Below are positions 1-5,286 of a stretch of DNA of 5,286 bases, piece by piece. Position 1 is the first letter of the stretch; each line of letters begins with the position of its first letter. The stretch lies in assembly GCA_021811745.1 (NCBI GenBank), contig JAJZNH010000322.1:1-5286 (forward strand), in the 5' to 3' direction. A program made the translations under genes and the position numbers. Source of the DNA: Acidobacteriota bacterium. Lineage in GTDB: Bacteria; Acidobacteriota; Terriglobia; Terriglobales; Acidobacteriaceae. Below the pieces are notes generated by a model. That model was not told the origin of the DNA. It worked only from the letters and a program-made list of their open reading frames with translations, and made no database searches.

Positions 1-440
1 CGCCTTGGAGCCGAAGTAATACTGATTGCCCTTCTTCGTATGATGCATCGCTGGATCGCGCTCCTTACTTGGCGTTCTTCGTCGAACTCGGCGCGACAAT
101 GATGGTCGCATCCACAATCGTTCCGGTCGCGAGGCGCAACCCCTTCGAAGCCAGATAGTGACTGACCCTTCCAGCATTTTCCCGCATAAATCGTGGGATT
201 CAAGCAGGTGACGAAAGTTCACAATGGTCGTCTCGTCGGGCACCGGCGCACGCCCCAGATCGATGCCGCAGAAGCCGCGTAGCACGGGCGACTCGTAGAG
301 CGCGTCGTCGCAGCCGGGGTCGGCGAGCGCAAACCAGCGCTACAGAAAGTAAATGCGCAGCATCACGCTGAGCCCACCGGATGACGGCGCTTGCCCGACT
401 TGGGATAGTGCGGCGGTGACGGATGCGCGACCATCCGTAA
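1..440 (-). pseudogene. IS5-family transposase remnant, N-terminal part, frameshifted and interrupted
   Basis: Read on the minus strand from about 440 down to 1, the pieces match the N-terminal half of IS5-type DDE transposases: HYPKSGKR, then MLRIYFL-stop-RWFALAD, DDALYESPVLRGFCGIDLG, VPDETTIVNFRHLLE, GTIVDATIIVAPSSTKN and RDPAMHHTKKGNQYYFGSK. These correspond to the N-terminal InsH-type domain (DUF772) and the start of the catalytic core; the first catalytic Asp would be the codon at 110-112. The reading frame is broken. An amber codon at 340-342 replaces the usual Gln of the YFLQ-W motif. Frame changes are needed near 370-375, 160-168 and 64-67, and an in-frame TAA falls at 65-67 in the middle frame. 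The usual first 25 or so residues before HYPKSG are not visible, so the 5' end is also lost, and the gene runs off the left edge. It cannot make an active transposase. Family assignment is by remembered motif pattern and is strong; the exact IS name is not known. Confidence 0.88.
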
Positions 441-740
441 GCGAATGTGACGCTATTGTTCGGAAGTTTGGTCGAAGTCAGCAGCGTCTTCTGGTTGGAT
501 GACTGGCCACACGACATTGGGCAAGAGAAGTGTCCCTTTCGCCGGCGCTGCGGGGACGGGGTTGCGGGCGGTCTGGAGCGTGGCGGGCTACCGAGCGGGG
601 GGTGGATGAAGAGGCCACATCAGCCTTTGAGGACGCCGGAGGGGACGTAAAGGCGCGGGCGGCAAAGCCATGGGGAAGACCATAGTTTTAAGGGGTTCAT
701 GCTGCGAATTTCCGCACCAAGGAGGGAATGTCCGGCTCCA
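441..740. other. Non-coding stretch between IS5 remnant and GH35 gene
   Basis: About 300 bases with no convincing gene. Open frames here (for example plus strand 447-650) start inside the IS5 remnant or lack any family-like pattern. The part at about 605-735 is GC-rich and purine-rich on the plus strand, and seems to me of the kind that recurs between genes in acidobacterial genomes, but I could not verify that. I see no strong intrinsic terminator for the GH35 gene: only a 4-bp CCAG/CTGG stem just after its stop codon, with no T-tract. The IS5 terminal inverted repeat is not recognisable here. Confidence 0.45.
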
Positions 741-762
741 GGGAGTCACTGGGGAGTCACTG
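741..762. repeat. 11-bp perfect tandem duplication at the GH35 stop codon
   Basis: The unit GGGAGTCACTG occurs twice back to back, at 741-751 and 752-762 on the plus strand. On the minus strand this gives CCAGTGACTCC-type repeats. The copy at 752-762 contains the GH35 stop codon (TGA, 757-759), so the first copy is a non-coding duplicate of the gene's end. A replication-slippage origin is the simplest reading. Confidence 0.8.
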
Positions 763-2517
763 GTAGGTATAGAGCCTGACCATGCGAAGGACGAGTTGAT
801 TGGATGGGAGTGAAAGCCAACGTCCCTGGTGGTCGTCATCACCGTTGAGCTCGCGTCCAGGCGTCCACTTGCCATCCACGAACTGACCTTCCCAGATGGA
901 ATCGATCCCCGCCTGCGCGCCGGGCTTCCTAGTGCCGGAAAATTGAAGGGACATTCCTGTTCCCGCGACCAGAAACTGATTGGGCCCCATGGCGATGACG
1001 AGGCCTCCGTGGGCACCGGGAAGCGGCTTGCCTCTCTCTGTGTAGGACTGGCGGGTGAACTGCGCGGTAAATTGGTAACCGCCAAGCTGAAAGGTCTGCG
1101 GCGAAAGATCCGGCTTGCCGCTCCTGCTCAGCGGGGTGCGAATTCCGACCATCTGTGCGGTTCCCTGCTTCTGCAAAATCAACGGCGTGATCTGGCGGAT
1201 GACGTCATAGGCGTCGCCGAGCGCTTTCTGTCGATCAGGGGGCAAAAACTCCGGGGCGTAGACCGAATACCCCATAGCATCGTGTTCGCCGAAGGCATAG
1301 AGCGCATTCAGACCGAGGTTTGCCGGGCTGGCACCTCCACTCTCTGGCACGAACAGCGGATTCCAAGGCTGCGCGTAGGCATCCGCCCAGTGATTGAAGT
1401 TGGGAGAGTAGATGTCCGGAGAGAAGAAGTTGATTGCCCCGCCTGTGGACTGTATCGCGGCTCGCCACAGATCAAACAACTGCGGCAGCGGAGCGCCGTT
1501 GGGAACCATGCCGACAGGATTGCCGGGGCCAACTAGCGCGGCATTCACATACATCGGAAGTGGATAGACTTTTTTCCCTGCGGCGGCGACTTGGTTGGTG
1601 TACTGCGCCTCTGTCCAGGTGGTGAACAGGTCGTCGGTGACTGGCCCGGGACCGAAGGTTGCCGTCCAACTGGCGCCCGTCCGTGCGCCATGGGACTCCC
1701 AGGTCTGCTTGAGCCAGGGCTGCAGGGTGGCCCGATGCTGCTTGAGATAATCGGTGAGGGCCGAGGGAACGGGCTGCTGAAAGGCCTGATTCGCCGCCTT
1801 GCTTTGATCGCGTGGCTGGACTCCGCCGGGTGCAAAGACCAGTCCTACTTCAATCATCCCGACTTCATTTTCCACCTGCACGAGGATCACCGTATGTTGG
1901 ACTCCATCGAACTGCTTGAGGTGCCGCATGAGCGCCACGAAGGCAGCCTTGTCCTGGTCCAGGTTGCTTTTGCTCACTGCCGACAAGATCTCCAATTTGC
2001 GCCCGTCGGCAGACTCCGCCCTGGGAAAGCGCGTCTGATTCTCTTTGACCCAATCCGGCACGTAGCAGGACATGCTGTTCTTCCAGGTTCCAAACCAGAG
2101 CAGCACGAGCTTGATGTGCCGTGCTCTGGCTCCGGCGATGAGCCCATCGACTGTGGTGAAATCAAAACGGCCTTCCTGGGGCTCGATCAGATCCCAGTAC
2201 ACGGGGGCAATGACGGTGTTGAAGTGCATGGCCACGACCTTGGGCCATACTTGATTGTCCATGAACTTTAAGCTGGACGCCGAGGAGTTCTGCAGTTCGC
2301 CGCCGATTGCCAGAAATGGCCTGCCATTGACCACCAACTGAGTTGCGCCATGTTCCTGTTCCAGATGCGGCATGCCATGAGCCGCGACTGTGGGCATCGT
2401 TACTGCGTGCGCTGCTGCCGCCCACGCCATGGGAGCAAAGCCCAGCGCCACGGTTGCCGCCACGGCCCATGCGATGGCAGCCTGGTTGATTTGCACGCAC
2501 CGAGCACCGATCCACAT
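757..2517 (-). CDS. Secreted GH35-type glycoside hydrolase (beta-galactosidase) with DUF5597-like C-terminus
   Basis: A 586-residue protein counted from the ATG at 2515-2517. Residues 1-33 look like a signal peptide: Arg early, a hydrophobic Ala-rich core, and likely cleavage after MAWA, so it should be exported. Residues about 55-395 resemble the TIM-barrel domain of GH35/GH42 enzymes, with WDLIEPQEGRFDF (108-120), LVLLWFGTWKNS (137-148), VENEVG (215-220), FFSPDIYSPNF (364-374) and LFVPESGG (388-395). By clan GH-A logic the acid/base is Glu218, after Asn217, and the nucleophile is Glu392; both are present. The remainder, about 430-586, fits the beta-sandwich DUF5597 tail of bacterial GH35 enzymes, which release terminal beta-galactose from xyloglucan-like or arabinogalactan-like glycans. 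The exact substrate is inferred only. A TTG start at 2550 would add 11 residues, but the ATG has GGGAGGG eight bases upstream and gives a better signal peptide. No frameshift is seen and the length is typical. It stands alone, with transposon debris on both sides and no transporter or regulator of a utilisation locus in view. Confidence 0.88.
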   Translation of the reverse strand: MWIGARCVQINQAAIAWAVAATVALGFAPMAWAAAAHAVTMPTVAAHGMPHLEQEHGATQLVVNGRPFLAIGGELQNSSASSLKFMDNQVWPKVVAMHFNTVIAPVYWDLIEPQEGRFDFTTVDGLIAGARARHIKLVLLWFGTWKNSMSCYVPDWVKENQTRFPRAESADGRKLEILSAVSKSNLDQDKAAFVALMRHLKQFDGVQHTVILVQVENEVGMIEVGLVFAPGGVQPRDQSKAANQAFQQPVPSALTDYLKQHRATLQPWLKQTWESHGARTGASWTATFGPGPVTDDLFTTWTEAQYTNQVAAAGKKVYPLPMYVNAALVGPGNPVGMVPNGAPLPQLFDLWRAAIQSTGGAINFFSPDIYSPNFNHWADAYAQPWNPLFVPESGGASPANLGLNALYAFGEHDAMGYSVYAPEFLPPDRQKALGDAYDVIRQITPLILQKQGTAQMVGIRTPLSRSGKPDLSPQTFQLGGYQFTAQFTRQSYTERGKPLPGAHGGLVIAMGPNQFLVAGTGMSLQFSGTRKPGAQAGIDSIWEGQFVDGKWTPGRELNGDDDHQGRWLSLPSNQLVLRMVRLYTYQ

Positions 2518-2525
2518 GAGGCGAT

Positions 2526-2532
2526 CCCTCCC
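2526..2532 (-). promoter_or_regulatory. Ribosome binding site that sets the GH35 start
   Basis: On the minus strand GGGAGGG lies eight bases before the ATG at 2515-2517, a near-ideal Shine-Dalgarno sequence and spacing. The in-frame TTG at 2550 has no comparable purine run upstream. This favours the ATG as the true start. No clear -35/-10 pair was found in the 50 bases between this site and the Tn3 fragment. Confidence 0.7.
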
Positions 2533-2566
2533 AGCCGCTTCAGCGTTCAATCAGTTTCTTCAGTGA

Positions 2567-2821
2567 ATAGCCTTCGGCGGCGGAGCATTGGCAGCAGAAG
2601 GAATTCGGGACGAGCAGCGCAAGTTCATCAAATACAACCACCTTGTCGCCAATCTCTTGATCTTCCATAACATTGTGACCATGAGCAACGCACTGGAACG
2701 ACTGGTCACAGAGGGCTATGAATTGGACGCGAACCTCATTGCTTGCTCCATCCCATACCTGACCGAGCATCTCAACCGCTTTGGACACTACGCCCTCAAC
2801 TGGGGTTGCCCCCTCGGCTGA
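2567..2821 (+). pseudogene. Tn3-family transposase, C-terminal fragment
   Basis: Eighty-four open codons ending in TGA at 2819-2821. The frame is closed upstream by TGA at 2564-2566. The peptide begins IAFGGGALAAEGIRDEQ and continues with RKFIKYNHLVANLLIFHN, then IPYLTEHLNRFGHYALNW. This matches the extreme C-terminus of Tn3-family transposases (DDE_Tnp_Tn3 domain), where IAFG, KYN-LVAN-IFHN and Y-EH-NRFG-Y-L are conserved landmarks. Full-length members are roughly 950-1000 residues, so more than 90 percent is missing, including the DDE core. There is no ATG near the 5' end; a TTG at 2588 is fortuitous. The fragment sits divergently 50 bp from the GH35 start, so the deletion endpoint near 2566 fixes what lies upstream of that gene. 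I could not recognise a 38-bp Tn3 terminal repeat between 2822 and 2934. Confidence 0.83.
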
Positions 2822-2934
2822 CACAAACGGTTAAGACCCTCATCGCTGTTCGCTGCAAAAATCTCGACCGGCACTTGACTGTACAGCATTCTGAGCGAGA
2901 GCGCAAGATGGAAGATCACGCTTGTCGTTAGCAC

Positions 2935-2971
2935 ATGATATGTCCGGTAGCTGTAGCGAATGAAATGTCCG
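2935..2971 (+). repeat. Imperfect 12-bp direct repeat, putative left end of the ISNCY element
   Basis: ATGATATGTCCG at 2935-2946 and ATGAAATGTCCG at 2960-2971 match at 11 of 12 positions with a 25-bp period. They lie 26-60 bases before the ISNCY-type transposase start. Repeated motifs in this position often are the transposase-binding sites of an IS left end. Assignment as the true IS end is inference, because the right end is missing and cannot be compared. Confidence 0.4.
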
Positions 2972-2996
2972 CATAGCGGGCGGCGAAGATGGCTCC

Positions 2997-3369
2997 ATGC
3001 AGACGAGCATGGAGTTCTATCCGAGGGCCGCAGTGGAGCGGGCGATGAAGGTGCAAGAAGTGATATTGCGTGCCATAGCGAGGAAGATCACGTGGTGGCA
3101 AGCGGCAGAGATTTTGGGCATCAGCGACCGGCAGATGCGGCGCTGGCGGGAGCGGTACGAAGCCGAGGGATATGACGGACTGATGGATCGACGGCGTGGC
3201 CGGCCAAGCCAAAAGCGGGTGCCTTTGGAGCAAGTGGAGCAGGTTCTTGGGCTATATCGGGAGCGGTATTTCGATCTGAACGTGCTGCATTTTCATGAGA
3301 AGCTGGGCCAGGAGCACGGGATCGACCTGAGCTATACCTGGGTGAAGGCAGCCCTACAGGGGGCCGGTC
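2997..3369 (+). pseudogene. ISNCY-type transposase, N-terminal third, truncated
   Basis: The frame opens at ATG 2997 (or ATG 3009, giving MEFYPRAAVERAM). It encodes about 124 residues matching the N-terminus of integrase-like ISNCY transposases: EFYPRAAVERAMKVQEVILR at 6-25, the helix-turn-helix segment ITWWQAAEILGISDRQMRRW (31-50), RERYEAEGYDGLMDRRRG (51-68), LYRERYFDLNVLHFHEKL (86-103) and LSYTWVKAALQGAGL (111-125). The HTH would bind the IS ends. Normal proteins continue for some 300 more residues through a DDE integrase core. Here the homology stops at about 3369, where IS66 sequence begins in another frame. The original frame runs on meaninglessly to 3443. With the whole catalytic domain gone it cannot transpose. 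A weak purine stretch (GGCGAAGATGG) precedes the start. Family naming comes from remembered motifs. Confidence 0.82.
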
Positions 3370-3793
3370 TGGAAGGAGCAGTTGTTGCCCAAGCATCCCA
3401 TGGCCGAGGCACTCAACTATGCCCTGGCTATGGGAGGAACTGACCGTGTTTGCCTCCGACGGCGCGGTACGTGAACTGACCGTGTTTGCCTCCGACGGCG
3501 CGGTACGTATCGACAACAACGTTTCCGAGCGCGAGATGAAACGGGTGGTGCTAAATCGGAAGAATTCGTTGTTCGTTGGCAACGCCCGCGGCGGCTGGAC
3601 GGCGGCTATCCTGGCCAGCCCTACCTCAACCTGCCGCCGTCACGACATCGATCCTCAGATCTATCTCACGCAATTGCTGGTCAATCTGTCGACGCTGCAC
3701 GTCAGCGACCTGCCAAACTGGCTACCCGACCGCTGGAAAGTTACGCAGAAATTCCGCCTGGCCGCTCTGCAAAGCGAAACCTCCCTCCCTTGA
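3367..3793 (+). pseudogene. IS66-family transposase (TnpC), C-terminal fragment with frameshift and internal duplication
   Basis: From 3367 the frame reads VWKEQLLPKHPMAEALNYAL. It then shifts near 3430-3434, where one base appears lost (ATG-TGG became ATGGG), and continues as WEELTVFASDGAVR, IDNNVSEREMKRVVLNRKNS, LFVGNARGGWTAAILAS, TCRRHDIDPQIYLTQLLVNL, ending in TGA at 3791-3793. This is the end of IS66 transposases: the final catalytic Glu region (DNNVSERE), then the IS66 C-terminal domain. The segment ELTVFASDGAVR is present twice in tandem because of a 36-bp duplication, whereas known members carry it once. Full-length IS66 transposases are about 500 residues, so roughly the first 370 are missing. 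The 5' break is the junction with the ISNCY fragment. A 124-codon open frame from ATG 3419 could be translated but would lack the two catalytic Asp residues. Confidence 0.87.
3437..3508. repeat. Perfect 36-bp tandem duplication within the IS66 fragment
   Basis: Bases 3437-3472 and 3473-3508 are identical, each encoding ELTVFASDGAVR. The period is a multiple of three, so the frame is kept. The flanking bases differ on both sides, so the repeat is exactly 36 bp. The lack of any mismatch suggests a recent duplication or an assembly artefact. Confidence 0.9.
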
Positions 3794-3985
3794 CCCTACC
3801 TGCGGTTCCGATACCGGTCACGCGCGATGCGCGCTTGAAGCTCGGCCCAGGGAAGAACGGCCTGCATGGTGGAAAGACATCCCTCCCGGCGGCTCTTGCG
3901 AGCGTACTTTTCAAAACTCGGCTGCGTGGTGAACGTAAGTTGGCGCACTGCGTTCTTGGTCCACCTATACGTTTAGACGCAATGA
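3794..3985. other. Probable IS66 3' flank, no gene seen
   Basis: About 190 bases after the IS66 stop codon. It presumably includes the untranslated right end of that element, but I could not identify the terminal inverted repeat (usually starting GTAAG and ending CTTAC in this family), and the left end is absent, so the boundary is unknown. A short GC palindrome at 3822-3834 (GCGC stem) has no T-tract. Nothing coding is supported. Confidence 0.35.
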
Positions 3986-4318
3986 ATGCCCGTTGGGAAC
4001 TTGATCAGAGCTTCCCTAATCCACGACGACTTGATGCGAACAATTGCCTTCGCCCAGATCGACAAACCATTGGAATTGACCGCTGATGAACTCCGATTTC
4101 TGCGGAAATGTTTCGGCGAAAGCAGTATGGCGTCTGCACGAATGCATGGAATAGGCCGTTCTCGTTTCTCCCGAGTGCAGATATTGGCACCGAGGAATAT
4201 AGCTTCGAAACAAGCTCCGGAGTTTGGCTGCCCTGCTCCAGCTACTCGACGCGATACCTCACCGTGGGGACTCTCCAAGCGCAGCCGGAGCCGCAGCTGC
4301 CAAGACGGTACCCGGTAG
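3986..4318 (+). pseudogene. Possible remnant of an MqsA/XRE-type HTH regulator
   Basis: The open frame from ATG 3986 encodes 110 residues. Its first half reads LIHDDLMRTIAFAQIDKPLE followed by LTADELRFLRKCFG, then SSMASARMHGIGRSRFSRV. This resembles the linker plus HTH of small regulators and MqsA-type antitoxins, where a helix, a K-P stretch and L-xx-E-RFLRK-xxG precede the DNA-binding helices. After SRV, where such proteins usually have a W-E-G turn, the resemblance stops and the remaining 40 or so residues look like random frame, overlapping the 3' end of the convergent caspase gene. The N-terminal zinc-ribbon part of MqsA-type proteins is absent, no Shine-Dalgarno sequence precedes the ATG, and no partner toxin is present. 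It is therefore probably a gene relic covering about 3986-4190. A chance open frame is possible. Confidence 0.38.
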
Positions 4319-5286
4319 CCAAGCCGCCACCGGGTGCCGCGCTGCGGTCGACGTTGTCCCCGGTTCGCCAATCGCAAAGTCCGCCTGATTCGAGCTTCGC
4401 GCCATCACTGGATTCTGGTGCAGGCCATCACCCGGGTCATCCTCCGCCACTTGCTTTGGAACTTCCTTCTGCACCGCAGTGAAGACGTTCGTCAACGGCG
4501 TTAGTCCCTTGCTCTGGCGCAGTTGCTGCATTAGAAAGTAAGTGAAATAACCGTGGCGCAGCTTCGGACTCTCGAGCGATTCCTGATTTACCCCTGCTGC
4601 CGCGAAGACAATCCTTCCCGTACCTTCGCTCATTCGCTCCAAGGTCGCCGCCGATGGCGAAGTATTGGCCAACCCTTTACCCATCATCCTTCCACCATTC
4701 TTGATTGATCCTCCGCTGTAACAGGTATCCAACACCACCAGCGTCCGGAGAGCGCGCATGCGTGTCGCAACTGCATTCGTCAAATCGATCATCGGATACG
4801 CCGTTGCGTACAGCGCGTCCTGATTCGGGTGGTCGCTGCTATCAATCTCCGTATCGTAGGTCACCAGGTAGTTCAGTTGTCCCACAGTATCGATTGAGCG
4901 TGGCGATCCATGCGTCGCCATATAAATCACCACCATGTCGTTGGGCTGGGCGTGCCGCGCAATCCAATTGATCTGCTCTTTGATATGCACCGTGGTCGCC
5001 TGCTCATTAAGCAACATATGCACATTCGCTTTCGGGAAGCGCCCCACTCCAGGATCGCTAAGCACCTCGGCGAACGACTGCGCATCGTTGGTCGTAAAGT
5101 TCAGCTCTGGAATGTTGTGATCAGAGAAGCGACTGATCCCAATCACCAACGCCCACTTCTGCTGCACCGGTCCCGGAATCACCTTAGAACCCGCACTTGC
5201 TCGGGGAGGCGCTCCCGACCCTGAGGCCGATCCAATGCATCGACCGCTCGGCCCCGAGGGAGTCGCCAGAACAAACGGATTCAGGC
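4259..5286 (-). CDS. Caspase-family protein (peptidase C14, metacaspase-like), 5' end outside the window
   Basis: Numbered from the GTG at 5180-5182, the protein has 307 residues. Motifs follow the caspase p20 fold in order: KWALVIGISRF (9-19, first strand), MVVIYMATHGS (83-93) with catalytic His91, RTLVVLDTCYSGG (146-158) with catalytic Cys154, IVFAAAGVNQESLES (191-205) and HGYFTYFLMQQL (210-221). The His/Cys dyad is intact, so a cysteine protease is likely; prokaryotic relatives often cut after basic residues, but specificity cannot be read here. The frame stays open upstream of the GTG for at least 34 more codons to the window edge, rich in Gly, Ser, Pro and Ala (for example ASGSGAPPRASAGSK), and no ribosome site precedes the GTG. 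The real start is thus probably beyond 5286, and this stretch would be a linker from a leader or another domain. Residues 272-307 form an Ala/Pro-rich tail of unknown role. Substrate, activator and any partner gene are not visible. Confidence 0.85.
   Translation of the reverse strand, partial: LNPFVLATPSGPSGRCIGSASGSGAPPRASAGSKVIPGPVQQKWALVIGISRFSDHNIPELNFTTNDAQSFAEVLSDPGVGRFPKANVHMLLNEQATTVHIKEQINWIARHAQPNDMVVIYMATHGSPRSIDTVGQLNYLVTYDTEIDSSDHPNQDALYATAYPMIDLTNAVATRMRALRTLVVLDTCYSGGSIKNGGRMMGKGLANTSPSAATLERMSEGTGRIVFAAAGVNQESLESPKLRHGYFTYFLMQQLRQSKGLTPLTNVFTAVQKEVPKQVAEDDPGDGLHQNPVMARSSNQADFAIGEPGTTSTAARHPVAAWLPGTVLAAAAPAALGESPR

Noticed and set aside
588..1085. Minus-strand open frame of 165 codons overlapping the GH35 3' end
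   Set aside because: It is out of frame with GH35, Pro/Ser-rich, and extends into non-coding DNA without any recognisable domain.
829..1536. Long plus-strand open frame of 235 codons
   Set aside because: It lies wholly antisense to the GH35 gene, whose catalytic motifs are intact. The translation shows no family pattern, so it is a shadow frame.
1591..2271. Plus-strand open frame of 226 codons
   Set aside because: It is antisense to the GH35 catalytic domain and mirrors its codon pattern; no motif or ribosome site supports it.
2540..2824. Minus-strand open frame of 94 codons ending SLKKLIER just upstream of the GH35 gene
   Set aside because: It looked like an operon partner, but the plus strand over the same bases encodes a recognisable Tn3 transposase C-terminus, so this frame is antisense to it.
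2822..2934. Search for a Tn3 terminal inverted repeat (GGTTAAGACC noticed)
   Set aside because: The orientation and outer GGGG/CCCC end do not fit a Tn3 right end, and there is no opposite copy to compare.
3822..3834. GC palindrome considered as a terminator after the IS66 fragment
   Set aside because: The stem is only about four base pairs and no T-tract follows.
4108..4482. Plus-strand open frame of 124 codons
   Set aside because: Most of it is antisense to the caspase gene, and the part before 4259 shows no protein-like pattern.
757..5286. Idea that the GH35 and caspase genes form one new system
   Set aside because: They are separated by about 1.7 kb of unrelated transposon remnants, have no shared regulation in view, and belong to functions with no known link.

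Overview
The window looks like an accessory stretch of a soil-type bacterial chromosome, most probably from the Acidobacteriota. This is inferred from protein style: a secreted GH35 enzyme with a DUF5597-type C-terminus, a caspase-fold protein with an ATHGS/DTCYSGG active site, and remnants of four transposon families common in those genomes. No rRNA or other phylogenetic marker is present, so the assignment is tentative. No tRNA, CRISPR array or origin was seen.

Layout. (1) 1-440, minus strand: an IS5-type transposase fragment with an amber codon and about three frameshifts, running off the left edge. (2) 441-740: non-coding sequence with no certain feature. (3) 757-2517, minus: an intact secreted GH35 glycoside hydrolase (beta-galactosidase type), the best-preserved complete gene. 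Its start is set by a strong GGGAGGG ribosome site, and its stop codon lies in an 11-bp tandem duplication. (4) 2567-2821, plus: the last 84 codons of a Tn3-family transposase, divergent from the GH35 gene and about 50 bp from its start. (5) 2935-3369, plus: the left end and N-terminal third of an ISNCY-type transposase, cut off and joined at about 3367 to (6) 3367-3793, plus: the C-terminus of an IS66 transposase carrying one frameshift and a perfect 36-bp tandem duplication. (7) 3986-4318, plus: a short ORF resembling the C-terminal HTH region of MqsA/XRE-type regulators, probably a remnant. (8) 4259-5286, minus: a caspase-family (peptidase C14) protein with an intact His/Cys dyad, whose N-terminus lies beyond the right edge.

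How it fits together: two probably functional minus-strand genes (GH35 and caspase-like) are separated and flanked by decayed pieces of four different transposable elements. Nothing indicates that the two genes work together. The GH35 enzyme would trim galactosyl side chains of plant or microbial polysaccharide outside the cytoplasm. The caspase-like protein could be a regulated protease. The region reads as an insertion hotspot with repeated insertion, deletion and fusion, not as one coherent new system. The most unusual items are the ISNCY/IS66 chimeric junction, the 36-bp duplication, the Tn3 stub replacing the upstream region of the GH35 gene, and the caspase-like gene with its unassigned tail.
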